From NCBI GenBank assembly GCA_013314735.1, contig JABUFD010000001.1, positions 558,001-622,000 on the forward strand: a DNA stretch of 64,000 bases, given 5' to 3'. Under the pieces are notes generated by a model, which searched no databases, was not told the origin of the DNA, and saw only the letters and a program-made list of their open reading frames with translations. Both the position numbers and the translations under genes were made by a program. Positions 42,480-51,109 of this stretch are shown here, piece by piece. This DNA is from Anaerolineae bacterium (GTDB taxonomy: Bacteria; Chloroflexota; Anaerolineae; Anaerolineales; Anaerolineaceae). Numbering within the stretch: position 1 is the first letter of the stretch; each line of letters opens with the position of its first letter.

Positions 42480-43877
42480 ATGTCAGGAACACCAGAATGG
42501 GTACAGGATGCGGTTTTTTATCAGATATTTCCCGACCGCTTTGCCAACGGAGATCCGGCTAATGATCCGTTTAATGTGAAACCATGGGATGCCTTGCCAA
42601 CGATCAAGGGCTTTCACGGTGGTGACTTGCAGGGTGTGATCCAAAACCTGGATTACCTGGTTGACCTTGGGATTAATGCCATTTACTTCAACCCCATCTT
42701 TCAGGCGGCTTCCACCCACCGGTATGATACCTATGATTATTTGAAGATCGACCCCAAATTGGGGACGATGAAAGACTTCTCCGCCATGGTTGAAGCATTG
42801 CATGCACGTGGAATCCGGATAGTGATTGACGGTGTTTTTAACCACTGTGGGCGCGGTTTTTTTGCCTTCAATGATATTATGGAAAATGGGACAGATAGTC
42901 CGTACATCAACTGGTTCCATGTAAAACAGGTACCGCTGGACGCATACAGTGAAGGGGAAGCGGAACATTACCTGGGCTGGTGGGGTTACAAAAGTCTGCC
43001 GAAGTTTAATACAGACGAACCGGATGTACGGGAGTACTTGCTGCGCGTAGCCAGGTTTTGGATTGACGCGGGGGCAGATGGTTGGCGGTTGGATGTTCCG
43101 AATGAGATTGACGATGATGCCTTTTGGGCAGACTTCCGCCACGTGGTCAAGACAGCCAATCCTGAAGCCTACATTGTCGGAGAAATTTGGGATGGCAATC
43201 CGCGCTGGGTGGGGGAAAGTCACTTTGATGGATTGATGAATTACCCGGTGCGTGATGCCGTTTTTGATGTGCTGTCTGGTGAAAATAATGCCAAAGAATT
43301 CGCCGGTCGGGTAGAAAAATTATTGACAATGTATCCTGATGAATACGTGCGGTCGATGCTGGTTTTATTGGGCAGCCATGATACCCGGCGGATTTTGCGC
43401 AAGTTTGAGGGGGATAAAGCAAAAGTAAAATTGGCCTACTTATTTCCGTTTGCCTATCCGGGCGCGCCGTGTGTGTATTATGGCGATGAAATTGGCCTCG
43501 ATGGCGGAAAGGATCCGGATTGCCGCCGGACATTCCCCTGGAATAGGGAGGCCTGGGATGATGATTTACGGAGTTGGATAAAACAGTTGATCCAGATGCG
43601 CCATGATGTACCAGCCCTGCGGCGTGGTGAAATGAAGCAAGTTTTTGTGAGCAAGTCCTGTTATTCGTTTACGCGCACCTACCAGGGGGAAACCGTTCTG
43701 GTTGCTTTCAACTTCAGTGGAAAGCAGCACCTGATCGAGTTTGACGCTCATCTGGTATCTGATGCTCCGTTACTGGGGCTCAAGGATATACTTACAGGCG
43801 AACAAATTTCGGTTATCGGTGGAAACGTTCAACTGGGACTGCCGGCGCTGGGTGGGATGGTGTTAAAACCGATCTAG
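42480..43877 (+). CDS. GH13 alpha-amylase-family glycoside hydrolase (neopullulanase/cyclomaltodextrinase-like)
   Basis: This 465-residue barrel enzyme should cleave alpha-1,4 and perhaps alpha-1,6 glucan bonds. The four GH13 regions are seen: GVFNHCGRG, GADGWRLDVPNEI (nucleophile Asp205), GEIWDGNP (acid/base Glu235) and LLGSHDTRRI (Asp301). There is no signal peptide and no separate N-terminal starch-binding domain, so it acts on cytoplasmic maltodextrins. The ATG at 42480 has TAGGAGAAACAGG upstream. The TAG stop shares a CTAG palindrome with the mutS stop on the other strand. Confidence 0.9.
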   Translation: MSGTPEWVQDAVFYQIFPDRFANGDPANDPFNVKPWDALPTIKGFHGGDLQGVIQNLDYLVDLGINAIYFNPIFQAASTHRYDTYDYLKIDPKLGTMKDFSAMVEALHARGIRIVIDGVFNHCGRGFFAFNDIMENGTDSPYINWFHVKQVPLDAYSEGEAEHYLGWWGYKSLPKFNTDEPDVREYLLRVARFWIDAGADGWRLDVPNEIDDDAFWADFRHVVKTANPEAYIVGEIWDGNPRWVGESHFDGLMNYPVRDAVFDVLSGENNAKEFAGRVEKLLTMYPDEYVRSMLVLLGSHDTRRILRKFEGDKAKVKLAYLFPFAYPGAPCVYYGDEIGLDGGKDPDCRRTFPWNREAWDDDLRSWIKQLIQMRHDVPALRRGEMKQVFVSKSCYSFTRTYQGETVLVAFNFSGKQHLIEFDAHLVSDAPLLGLKDILTGEQISVIGGNVQLGLPALGGMVLKPI

Positions 43878-46456
43878 GATTCCTTCTCACGGTGGGTAAA
43901 AAACTTCTGCCATTCGTAAAGTTTGTTTAAAGCTTCGATCGGTGAAAGGGTATTAATATCCATCGATTCCAGTTCTTGCAGCAGTGGGTTTGTTTCCGGG
44001 AAGAGTGCCAACTGATGGACCTGGGTCTCCTCAATCCTGACTGCGCTGCCGGAGGAGGCTTCCAGTTGTGTCAATATTTCAGAGGCCCGTTGGATTACCG
44101 GGCGGGGCAGGCCAGCCAATTGGGCGACATGGACACCATACGAACGATCGGCTGCACCTGCGACGATTTTGTGCAGGAAGACCGGTCTTCCATCGGCTTC
44201 ACTGACGGCGACATTGTAATTACGCACGCCGGGGAGTATTTCACTCAACTGGGTCAGCTCATGGTAATGGGTGGCGAATAATGTTCGGGCGCGGAGTGCG
44301 GGGTGGTTATGGATGTATTCGATGATCGCCCAGGCAATCGACAATCCGTCATAGGTGCTGGTGCCGCGCCCGATCTCATCAAGGATCAGGAGAGATCGGT
44401 GAGTAGCATTGTGGAGAATATTGGCAGTTTCCACCATTTCCACCATAAAGGTGGATTGCCCGGCATGAATCTCATCCTGGGCGCCGATGCGGGTAAATAT
44501 TCGGTCAACCACGCCAATTTCCGCCTTCTTTGCCGGAACAAAACTGCCCAGTTGTGCCATTAACACGATGATCGCTACCTGGCGCAGGAAGGTGCTTTTC
44601 CCTGACATATTTGGGCCAGTGATGATGCGGATGTACTCACCATTCTCGAGTACGGCATCATTGGCAACAAAACGTTCACTGGAAAGCGATTGTTCCACAA
44701 CGGGGTGGCGACCCTCAATGATATCAATGTGGAGCGAATCCGTCACCGTCGGACGGACATAATCGTGAATGGCAGCGGTATCAGCAAGTGAATTGAGCGC
44801 ATCCAGCTCCGCCAACGCCCTGGCAGTGCGCAGTAATAATTCAGCGCTGGCGCCAATCGTCTGGCAAATCTGCTTAAAGACGCGGTTTTCAATCGCACGA
44901 ATTTGTTCTTCCGCATTGAGCACCAGGGTTTCGTACTCTTTCATTTCGGGTGTAATGTAGCGTTCCGCATTGACAAGGGTTTGTTTGCGGATATACTCCT
45001 CCGGGACGTTCACCGCCTGAGCGCGTGATACCTCTATGTAGTAACCAAATACCTTGTTGTAGCCCACTTTGAGTTTGGCAATTCCTGTACGTTGGCGTTC
45101 CACCATTTCGAGGTTGTCGATCCAATCACGGGCATGTGTAGAAGCCTCAACAACATGGTCCAGTTCCTCGGAATATCCGGGGCGGATGACACCGATGTTT
45201 TGCAAGGTCGCCGGTGGATCATCACTGATGCTTTCATTGAGCAGCGTCAGTTCAGCCTTGCAGATGGAAAAATCAGCCAGGATATGTGACAATGCCGGAA
45301 GTGGTTCTGAAAACAGTGCAGAAATGGATGGCAGGTCAGCCAGGCTGCTGCGAATGGCGACCAGGTCGCGGGGAGAAGCAGTCCCAGAGGCGACGCGGTT
45401 GGTCAGCCGCTCCAGATCACCCAGTGCTTTCAAACCATCCGCGAGCTCAGCACGCAGCAATCCTCGGGTAAACAATGCTTCTACCCCATCCTGGCGCTTT
45501 TGGATTTCGTTGACATCTAAAAGCGGCTTACTGACCCATTGCGCCAGGAGCCGCCTGCCCATCGGAGTGCGGGTGCGGTCAAGTACATGCAACAAGGAGC
45601 CTTTGCGTTCCCCTTTTCTCAGGGTTTCGGTGAGTTCAAGATTGCGGCGGGTTACCGCATCGATCGCCATGAAGTCGCGGGCATGGTAGGTTGACAGTGT
45701 GGTCAGCAATTGCAATGCGGCAGGTTGGGTTTGCTGCAGGTATTGCAGAATAGCACCAGCTGCCTGGACAACCACGCCATGTGACGACAGGCCAAAGCTA
45801 TCCAGCGAGGCAGCGCCGAAATGCTGCAGGAGCACTTCACGGCAACGTCCGCTCTCAAAATGCCAGGCTGCCCATTGGGTCTTATGGCCCCGCAGGCCAT
45901 CCATTGGCAGGAAATCATCTGCAGCGAGGATTTCCGCAGGCTGCAGACGGGTTGCTTCAGCACGCAGTAAATTGGCAATATTTGGCCCGTCAAAGGAGGT
46001 CGCGGCGAATTCGCCCGTTGTGATATCGACATAGGCGAAACCAGCCTGTTTGTCATCACGCCAAACTGCTGCCAGGTAATTGTTGCGTTCACTTTTCAAC
46101 AATTCCGGCTCCAATACTGTCCCCGGGGTCACCACACGAACCACTTCGCGGTGAACCAAACCTTTTTTTGGTGGGTCACCGATCTGTTCGCAAATGGCAA
46201 CATGGTATCCTTTATCGATCAAACGGGCAAGATAGGTTTCAGCCGCATGGTAAGGAATCCCAGCCATGGGAATTCGAACCCCTTTCGCGACATTGCGTGA
46301 GGTCAGGACAATCTCCAACTCACGTGAGGTGGTTTCTGCATCTTCATCAAAGGTTTCGTAGAAATCACCGAGGCGGAAAAACACGATGGTATGGGGATAT
46401 TCCCGTTTTATGTCAAGGTACTGCTGCCGAATGGGGGTTACGTTGTCATCAACCAT
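43874..46456 (-). CDS. mutS: DNA mismatch repair protein MutS
   Basis: MutS recognises mismatches and starts repair. The 860-residue protein has the mismatch-contacting FYETF (Phe-x-Glu) at about 30, connector and lever/clamp domains, and the ATPase with the Walker A GPNMSGKST (about 615), LILDEIGRGTSTYDGLSIAWA and the ATHYHEL switch. A TAGAAT box with TTGCGA 17 bases upstream ends six bases before the ATG at 46456, so the mRNA should be leaderless. No mutL is present here. The stop lies in CTAG with the convergent GH13 gene. Confidence 0.96.
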   Translation of the reverse strand: MVDDNVTPIRQQYLDIKREYPHTIVFFRLGDFYETFDEDAETTSRELEIVLTSRNVAKGVRIPMAGIPYHAAETYLARLIDKGYHVAICEQIGDPPKKGLVHREVVRVVTPGTVLEPELLKSERNNYLAAVWRDDKQAGFAYVDITTGEFAATSFDGPNIANLLRAEATRLQPAEILAADDFLPMDGLRGHKTQWAAWHFESGRCREVLLQHFGAASLDSFGLSSHGVVVQAAGAILQYLQQTQPAALQLLTTLSTYHARDFMAIDAVTRRNLELTETLRKGERKGSLLHVLDRTRTPMGRRLLAQWVSKPLLDVNEIQKRQDGVEALFTRGLLRAELADGLKALGDLERLTNRVASGTASPRDLVAIRSSLADLPSISALFSEPLPALSHILADFSICKAELTLLNESISDDPPATLQNIGVIRPGYSEELDHVVEASTHARDWIDNLEMVERQRTGIAKLKVGYNKVFGYYIEVSRAQAVNVPEEYIRKQTLVNAERYITPEMKEYETLVLNAEEQIRAIENRVFKQICQTIGASAELLLRTARALAELDALNSLADTAAIHDYVRPTVTDSLHIDIIEGRHPVVEQSLSSERFVANDAVLENGEYIRIITGPNMSGKSTFLRQVAIIVLMAQLGSFVPAKKAEIGVVDRIFTRIGAQDEIHAGQSTFMVEMVETANILHNATHRSLLILDEIGRGTSTYDGLSIAWAIIEYIHNHPALRARTLFATHYHELTQLSEILPGVRNYNVAVSEADGRPVFLHKIVAGAADRSYGVHVAQLAGLPRPVIQRASEILTQLEASSGSAVRIEETQVHQLALFPETNPLLQELESMDINTLSPIEALNKLYEWQKFFTHREKES

Positions 46457-46462
46457 GGTTTT

Positions 46463-46491
46463 ATTCTATAAGTCCCTGCCAGTTTTCGCAA
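46463..46491 (-). promoter_or_regulatory. Promoter of mutS (leaderless)
   Basis: TTGCGA (46486-46491), 17 bases, TAGAAT (46463-46468); six bases separate the -10 from the ATG at 46456. Confidence 0.6.
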
Positions 46492-46566
46492 GGGCTCAGG
46501 TTGGGGTTGGGGCGGTTTCGGGTATAATTGGCGCAGCCATCGCATAAAGCAAGCAAGGAGGCATCG

Positions 46567-46998
46567 ATGAGCCGAGTGATCAATCCAGAAACCGCGGGGA
46601 AACAACGCAAAATTCTGCTGCGTGGGGTGGTGTTGGCCATCCGCACATTAATGCAGCAGAAGGTACAGGATGAATTAAGCCGCGATTTGGCAGCCTTTAT
46701 TGGTCTTGCGCTGTTGGAGATATACGAAACAGTGAATGCCTCTGTCGCCGCGTGGGAAAAACGTGATTATTGGGTGAAGGCGGACCGGTACCGGATGGAA
46801 TGGCGTTGGACAGAGCAATATGGCAAGCCTTTATGCGAAGCGGTTCTGCAGGAAGATTGGGCAGTGATTCCCGGTTTGATTGCGCAAATTGCCCAACGGG
46901 TGATGACTGTGGATTTACCGCAACGCCACCGCCTGGGAGAACCATGGATTGGGGCGTGGGAACAGCTGCAGGATACTTATCCATCTTCAGCGCGCTGA
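46567..46998 (+). CDS. Hypothetical small helical protein
   Basis: This 143-residue protein is mostly helical with many Trp and Arg residues in the second half (KRDYWVKADRYRMEWRWTEQYG). There is no signal peptide, membrane segment or recognisable motif. The ATG at 46567 has a strong AGGAGG six bases upstream and a TATAAT box at 46523-46528, so it is very probably expressed. It is divergent from mutS and followed by a PspC gene. I cannot assign a function. Confidence 0.75.
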   Translation: MSRVINPETAGKQRKILLRGVVLAIRTLMQQKVQDELSRDLAAFIGLALLEIYETVNASVAAWEKRDYWVKADRYRMEWRWTEQYGKPLCEAVLQEDWAVIPGLIAQIAQRVMTVDLPQRHRLGEPWIGAWEQLQDTYPSSAR

Positions 46999-47064
46999 TG
47001 AGGTTTGCGACTTTCTGCATTCAATTTCGTTAATTAATTGAGTCAAACGAAAGGAATTCAGAAA

Positions 47065-47262
47065 ATGGAAGGTAACTCGAAAAAACTGCGTCGTTCAAGG
47101 CATAACCGTGTTGTCGCTGGTGTGTGCGGCGGCCTGGCCGAATTTTTTGGCATCAGCTCATTCTGGTTTCGGCTGCTATTTTTCATTCTTTTAATCCCGG
47201 GCGGCCTGCCAGGCATAGTCCCTTACATGGTCCTGTGGATTGTCATTCCCCGGCAACGATAA
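47065..47262 (+). CDS. PspC-domain small membrane protein
   Basis: This 65-residue protein shows the PspC family signature: KKLRRSRHNRVVAGVCGGLAEFFGI, then a hydrophobic region of one long or two short segments, ending VLWIVIP. PspC-type proteins sense envelope stress in the phage-shock response or serve as small membrane regulators. No pspA or pspB is nearby. AAAGGA lies upstream of the ATG at 47065. A strong terminator follows. Confidence 0.88.
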   Translation: MEGNSKKLRRSRHNRVVAGVCGGLAEFFGISSFWFRLLFFILLIPGGLPGIVPYMVLWIVIPRQR

Positions 47263-47302
47263 ACCTGGTCGAAATGACGACCTGCCTTGCGAGATGAGAA
47301 AA

Positions 47303-47329
47303 AGCGGCTGCCCAGAATGGGCAGCCGCT
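47303..47329. terminator. Bidirectional terminator between the PspC and acyl-CoA synthetase genes
   Basis: AGCGGCTGCCC (47303-47313) pairs perfectly with GGGCAGCCGCT (47319-47329) over AGAAT. AAAAA precedes it (a T-run for the minus strand) and TGTTTCTT follows. Confidence 0.8.
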
Positions 47330-47351
47330 GATGTTTCTTCGAACCGGTGGA

Positions 47352-49460
47352 TTATTTTTTAAGGATCATTCGCGCATCAACAACCGATACGCCCTGACCT
47401 TCTTCGTAAACAATTACCGGGTTGGCATCCGATTCGCTGACCTCATCGATCAGGTCGAATACCATGTTGGAATAATTGGCAATGGTCTTTGCCAGCGCGG
47501 CACGGTCCTTGGGTTCTTCACCGCGCACACCTTTGAGGATCGGGGCGCTTTTGATCTCATTGACCATCACATTGGCCCGTTTTTCACTGATCGGTGCGAC
47601 ACGGAAGGTGACATCTTTGAGGACTTCGACGAAGATACCGCCCAGGCCGAACATAACGGTCGGACCGAAAGTCGGGTCGTTGATGGAGCCCAGGATGACC
47701 TCTGTTCCCCAGGGTGCCATTTCCTGGATCACAACACCATGCAAATTGGCAGCAGGATTGTAATTTCGGGCGTTTTCCATGATGGTGTTGAAGGCCTGGC
47801 GGCATTCTTCAGCATTCTTGATATTCACTTTAACACCGCCGGCATCGCTTTTGTGGAGGATTTCGGGGGAAACAATCTTCATCACAATCGGATATCCGAT
47901 GGTATTTGCCATCTGGATTGCTTCTGCCTCTGTAGCAGCAAGATCACATTTGGGAACAGGCAGTCCGTATGCTTCGAATACCTTCTTGGCTTCAATCTCT
48001 GTAAGGGCATCACGTCCATCAGCCCGGGCGGCGGCGATGATCTTCATTGCTTTTTCCTTGGCGCTGCTCGTGTCGGCCTTGGTGAAGGTCGCATCATGTT
48101 CGCGCATCAGGGCATATTCCCGCAGGGCTGCCATGGCATTGACAGCAGAGTCAGGATCATCATAGGCGGGAATGCCTTGTTCCACCAGCCATTGCATGGC
48201 GGCTTCTGTTTTCTCACCACCCACAAATGAAACGGTGAGAGGCTTTCCTTTCACACCGGATTCATCAATAGCCCGTTTAATCCCTACGGCTACATCCATC
48301 GGGTCCGTAACAGCCACTTCACAGTATAAAACCGTGAGTCCATCCACCCAGGGATGGGCGAAGGAATTGCGGACCGAATTCTCGTACCATTCTGCAGATG
48401 CCTGACCGGTGAGGTCGGCAGGATTCTTGGCAGAACCAAACTCAGGCATGTGCTTTTTCAATTCTGCCTGCACATCTTCCGGCGCGAATTTGAGCGGAAT
48501 ACCGTAACGTTCCGCCGCATCGGTCGCAAGCACACCGACACCACCACCGTTGGTGATGATCAGCAGATTTTCGCCGTTCATCGGGGGTTGCAGGGAAAGC
48601 GCCAGTGAGCGATCAAACAGGTTATTAAGGTCTGACGCCTGGATCACGCCCGCCTGTTCGAAGGCTGCGCCATACACTTTGGCTGCACCAGCCAGAGAAC
48701 CGGTATGGGAGGCGGCAGCAGCAGCACCATGCGCAGACACGCCCGATTTCAAAGCAATAATCGGTTTGGTGGCTTTTTGGGAAACTTCCATAAACTTGCG
48801 GCCGTTTTTCAAGCCTTCGATATAGAGGGAGATGGATGTTGTATCATCATCCTGATCGAACCATTCAATCAGGTCCGCGAATTCGATATCCGACATATTC
48901 CCGATGGAAACCAGTTTGTCAAAACCAACACGACGCGTGAAAGTTGACATATCAATCGCGATCAGCAAAGCACCGCTTTGCGATACGAGGGCACCCTTTC
49001 CGGGCAATGGCAGGGTGGGCGCAAAGGATGCGTTCATTTTCATTGAGTTGGACAGAACGCCGACAATGTTCGGGCCAAGAATGCGCATCCCATATCGATG
49101 TGCGATTTCGACCATTTCGCGTTCCAGGTCTGTTTTACCAACTTCACCAAAACCCGATGTGATTACGACCAGGCCTTTGACCCCTTTCTTACCGCATTCT
49201 TCAATTGCGTTCAGCACCAGTTTGGCTGGAATGGTGAAGACTGCCATGTCCACTTCACCAGGCACTTCCAGGATGCTCGGGTAAGCCTTAAAACCCAGAA
49301 TTTCACTGGCACCGGGATTGATCGGGTAGACCGCGCCTTCGTATTGGCTGGTTACCAGGTTGTCCACCACGGTATACCCAATTTTGCCAGGTGTGGCAGA
49401 TGCGCCGATCACCGCGATACTTTTCGGTTTCAATACAGCATTCAAGACATCAAGTTCCAC
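47352..49460 (-). CDS. ADP-forming acyl-CoA synthetase (acetate-CoA ligase type), fused alpha-beta
   Basis: The family makes ATP and acid from acyl-CoA, or the reverse. The 702-residue protein has the CoA-binding Rossmann domain (KSIAVIGASATPGKIGY), two succinyl-CoA-ligase-like domains with the phospho-histidine in ASHTGSLAGA (about 255), and a C-terminal ATP-grasp domain (EIEAKKVFEAYGLPVPK, IVMKIVSPEILHKSDAGGVKV). The single-chain arrangement is common in archaea, Chloroflexota and anaerobes living on fermentation. The start is GTG at 49460, seven bases after AGGAGG. It fits substrate-level ATP production from acetyl-CoA or other acyl-CoA. Confidence 0.93.
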   Translation of the reverse strand: MELDVLNAVLKPKSIAVIGASATPGKIGYTVVDNLVTSQYEGAVYPINPGASEILGFKAYPSILEVPGEVDMAVFTIPAKLVLNAIEECGKKGVKGLVVITSGFGEVGKTDLEREMVEIAHRYGMRILGPNIVGVLSNSMKMNASFAPTLPLPGKGALVSQSGALLIAIDMSTFTRRVGFDKLVSIGNMSDIEFADLIEWFDQDDDTTSISLYIEGLKNGRKFMEVSQKATKPIIALKSGVSAHGAAAAASHTGSLAGAAKVYGAAFEQAGVIQASDLNNLFDRSLALSLQPPMNGENLLIITNGGGVGVLATDAAERYGIPLKFAPEDVQAELKKHMPEFGSAKNPADLTGQASAEWYENSVRNSFAHPWVDGLTVLYCEVAVTDPMDVAVGIKRAIDESGVKGKPLTVSFVGGEKTEAAMQWLVEQGIPAYDDPDSAVNAMAALREYALMREHDATFTKADTSSAKEKAMKIIAAARADGRDALTEIEAKKVFEAYGLPVPKCDLAATEAEAIQMANTIGYPIVMKIVSPEILHKSDAGGVKVNIKNAEECRQAFNTIMENARNYNPAANLHGVVIQEMAPWGTEVILGSINDPTFGPTVMFGLGGIFVEVLKDVTFRVAPISEKRANVMVNEIKSAPILKGVRGEEPKDRAALAKTIANYSNMVFDLIDEVSESDANPVIVYEEGQGVSVVDARMILKK

Positions 49461-49565
49461 GACAACTTCCTCCTGCGGGAATAGAAAATAGTAATGATTC
49501 CAGGCATAGCCCGCCTGTTCTCCCGAGATTCGGTGTCTCCCGGGATATAATGATTGTGTATTTCT

Positions 49566-49594
49566 TCAATACTATTGTAGATTAAGATTGTCAA
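49566..49594 (-). promoter_or_regulatory. Promoter of the acyl-CoA synthetase gene
   Basis: A perfect TTGACA (49589-49594), 17 bases, then TATTGA (49566-49571) on the minus strand, giving a leader of about 100 bases. Confidence 0.55.
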
Positions 49595-49672
49595 ACAAAT
49601 GTACTGAACATGCGAAACAAAAATCACAAATCACCTGTATGATACCAGAGAAACATTAAGAAGGAGCCATCC

Positions 49673-51019
49673 ATGACAAATGTGCAAAATCATCTACAGG
49701 AAATCAAAAATAGTTTGATCTCATCTGTTTTTCAGGCAGCTAATCCATTTCTTGCCGTCTGCCGCACACTGCACCGGGATGGAAATTTGCTCAATGCTGG
49801 CGGCCATATCTACCAGCTGGACCAATACCGGGAGATTGTGCTGGTTGGCTTTGGAAAGGCTGTGATCAATATGACATTGGGGACTGTGGACGTGCTGGGA
49901 GAATGCGTTAAGAAAGGTTTTTTAATTACCAAGCATGCAAGTGATGAAGAAATTGGCCGGCTGCCGGAAGGATTCATTGTGCGTACAGGGAATCACCCGG
50001 TGCCGGGAGCAGACTCCTTTGAGAGTACACGTCAACTCTGGGATTTTCTCGGGGAAATTGATGCGCGTGACCTCGTGCTATGCCTGATCTCTGGCGGTGG
50101 TTCAGCGCTGTGTTCACTGCCTGCAGCGCCTGTCACCACCACTGAGATGCAGGAGATGACACAACTGCTGCTTTCCTGTGGAGCGGAAATCGACGAGATG
50201 AATGTGCTCCGCAAGCATATTGATGAGGTGAAAGGCGGCGGGATTGCCGCCAGGGTGGCTCCTGCTGAAATGATCACCCTGATCCTGTCGGATGTCATTG
50301 GCAGTCCATTGGATATCATCGCCTCGGGACCAACCGTGCCTGATTCCAGTACCTATGAAGACATGGCTGGCATTCTCGCAAAGTATAGCCTGTCCAATGC
50401 GGTGCCGGCGACGATAAATGAACTGCTGGCTGCTGGCCTTGATGGAAGGCGGTTTGATACACCAAAAGCCGGGGATCCGGTGTTTCATCATGTCAACAAT
50501 CTGTTGGTCAGCAGCAACCTGGCTGCCTGCCAGGCGGCTGTGGCTACCGCTGAAGATTTGGGGCTCAATGCAATGCTGCTTACAACTTCGCTGCGCGGTG
50601 AGGCTCGGGTGGCAGGCCGATTTCTGGCAGGGATTTTACAGCAAATTCATGCCACCGGTCAGCCGATTCCCAGGCCGGCTTGCGTTGCCTTGGGGGGAGA
50701 AACGACAGTGATCCTTCGGGGGAACGGCCTGGGTGGACGCAACCAGGAACTCGCGTTGGCAGCAGTTCGTGACCTGGCTGCCGTTCCGGATATTCTGCTG
50801 TTCACCCTGGCAACGGACGGAGAAGATGGCCCAACCGATGCTGCAGGGGCGTGGGTCGATGGCGATACCCTTGCCAGAGGTCTGTCTTTGGGCCTGTCAC
50901 CGGAAACATATCTCGACAATAATGACGCCTATCATTACTTTGAAGCGCTTGGGCAGTTGATAATGACCGGCCCCAGCGGGACCAACGTGAACGACTGCGC
51001 ATTCCTGCTCGCTGGTTAA
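49673..51019 (+). CDS. Glycerate 2-kinase (DUF4147/MOFRL type)
   Basis: This 448-residue protein of the class II glycerate kinase family phosphorylates D-glycerate to 2-phosphoglycerate. Landmarks are the N-terminal VLVGFGKAVINM, the glycine-rich LISGGGSALCSLPA, the MNVLRKHIDEVKGGGIA block, the LSDVIGSPLDIIASGPTVPD signature, and the C-terminal MOFRL domain with GGETTVILRGNGLGGRNQELAL and ATDGEDGPTDAAGA. AAGAAGGAGCC precedes the ATG. Its product feeds lower glycolysis, where the window also encodes pyruvate kinase. Confidence 0.92.
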   Translation: MTNVQNHLQEIKNSLISSVFQAANPFLAVCRTLHRDGNLLNAGGHIYQLDQYREIVLVGFGKAVINMTLGTVDVLGECVKKGFLITKHASDEEIGRLPEGFIVRTGNHPVPGADSFESTRQLWDFLGEIDARDLVLCLISGGGSALCSLPAAPVTTTEMQEMTQLLLSCGAEIDEMNVLRKHIDEVKGGGIAARVAPAEMITLILSDVIGSPLDIIASGPTVPDSSTYEDMAGILAKYSLSNAVPATINELLAAGLDGRRFDTPKAGDPVFHHVNNLLVSSNLAACQAAVATAEDLGLNAMLLTTSLRGEARVAGRFLAGILQQIHATGQPIPRPACVALGGETTVILRGNGLGGRNQELALAAVRDLAAVPDILLFTLATDGEDGPTDAAGAWVDGDTLARGLSLGLSPETYLDNNDAYHYFEALGQLIMTGPSGTNVNDCAFLLAG

Positions 51020-51042
51020 GCTTTTTTGTAAAAGAAGGCCCC

Positions 51043-51083
51043 AAAAAAAGCTGTCCTCAATCTAGCACGAGAACAGCTTTTTC
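51043..51083. terminator. Bidirectional terminator between the glycerate kinase gene and htpG
   Basis: AAAAAGCTGT (51045-51054) and ACAGCTTTTT (51073-51082) pair, extended by CTC/GAG after one mismatch. The A-run and T-run at the two ends suit both directions. Confidence 0.8.
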
Positions 51084-51109
51084 AGGCGAACATTTACGAA
51101 CGGTACCGG

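Noticed and set aside
47331-48230. A 299-codon open frame on the plus strand inside the acyl-CoA synthetase gene
   Set aside because: It is antisense to a clearly conserved coding sequence, is rich in His/Phe/Gly/Asp in a shadow-like way and has no family pattern.
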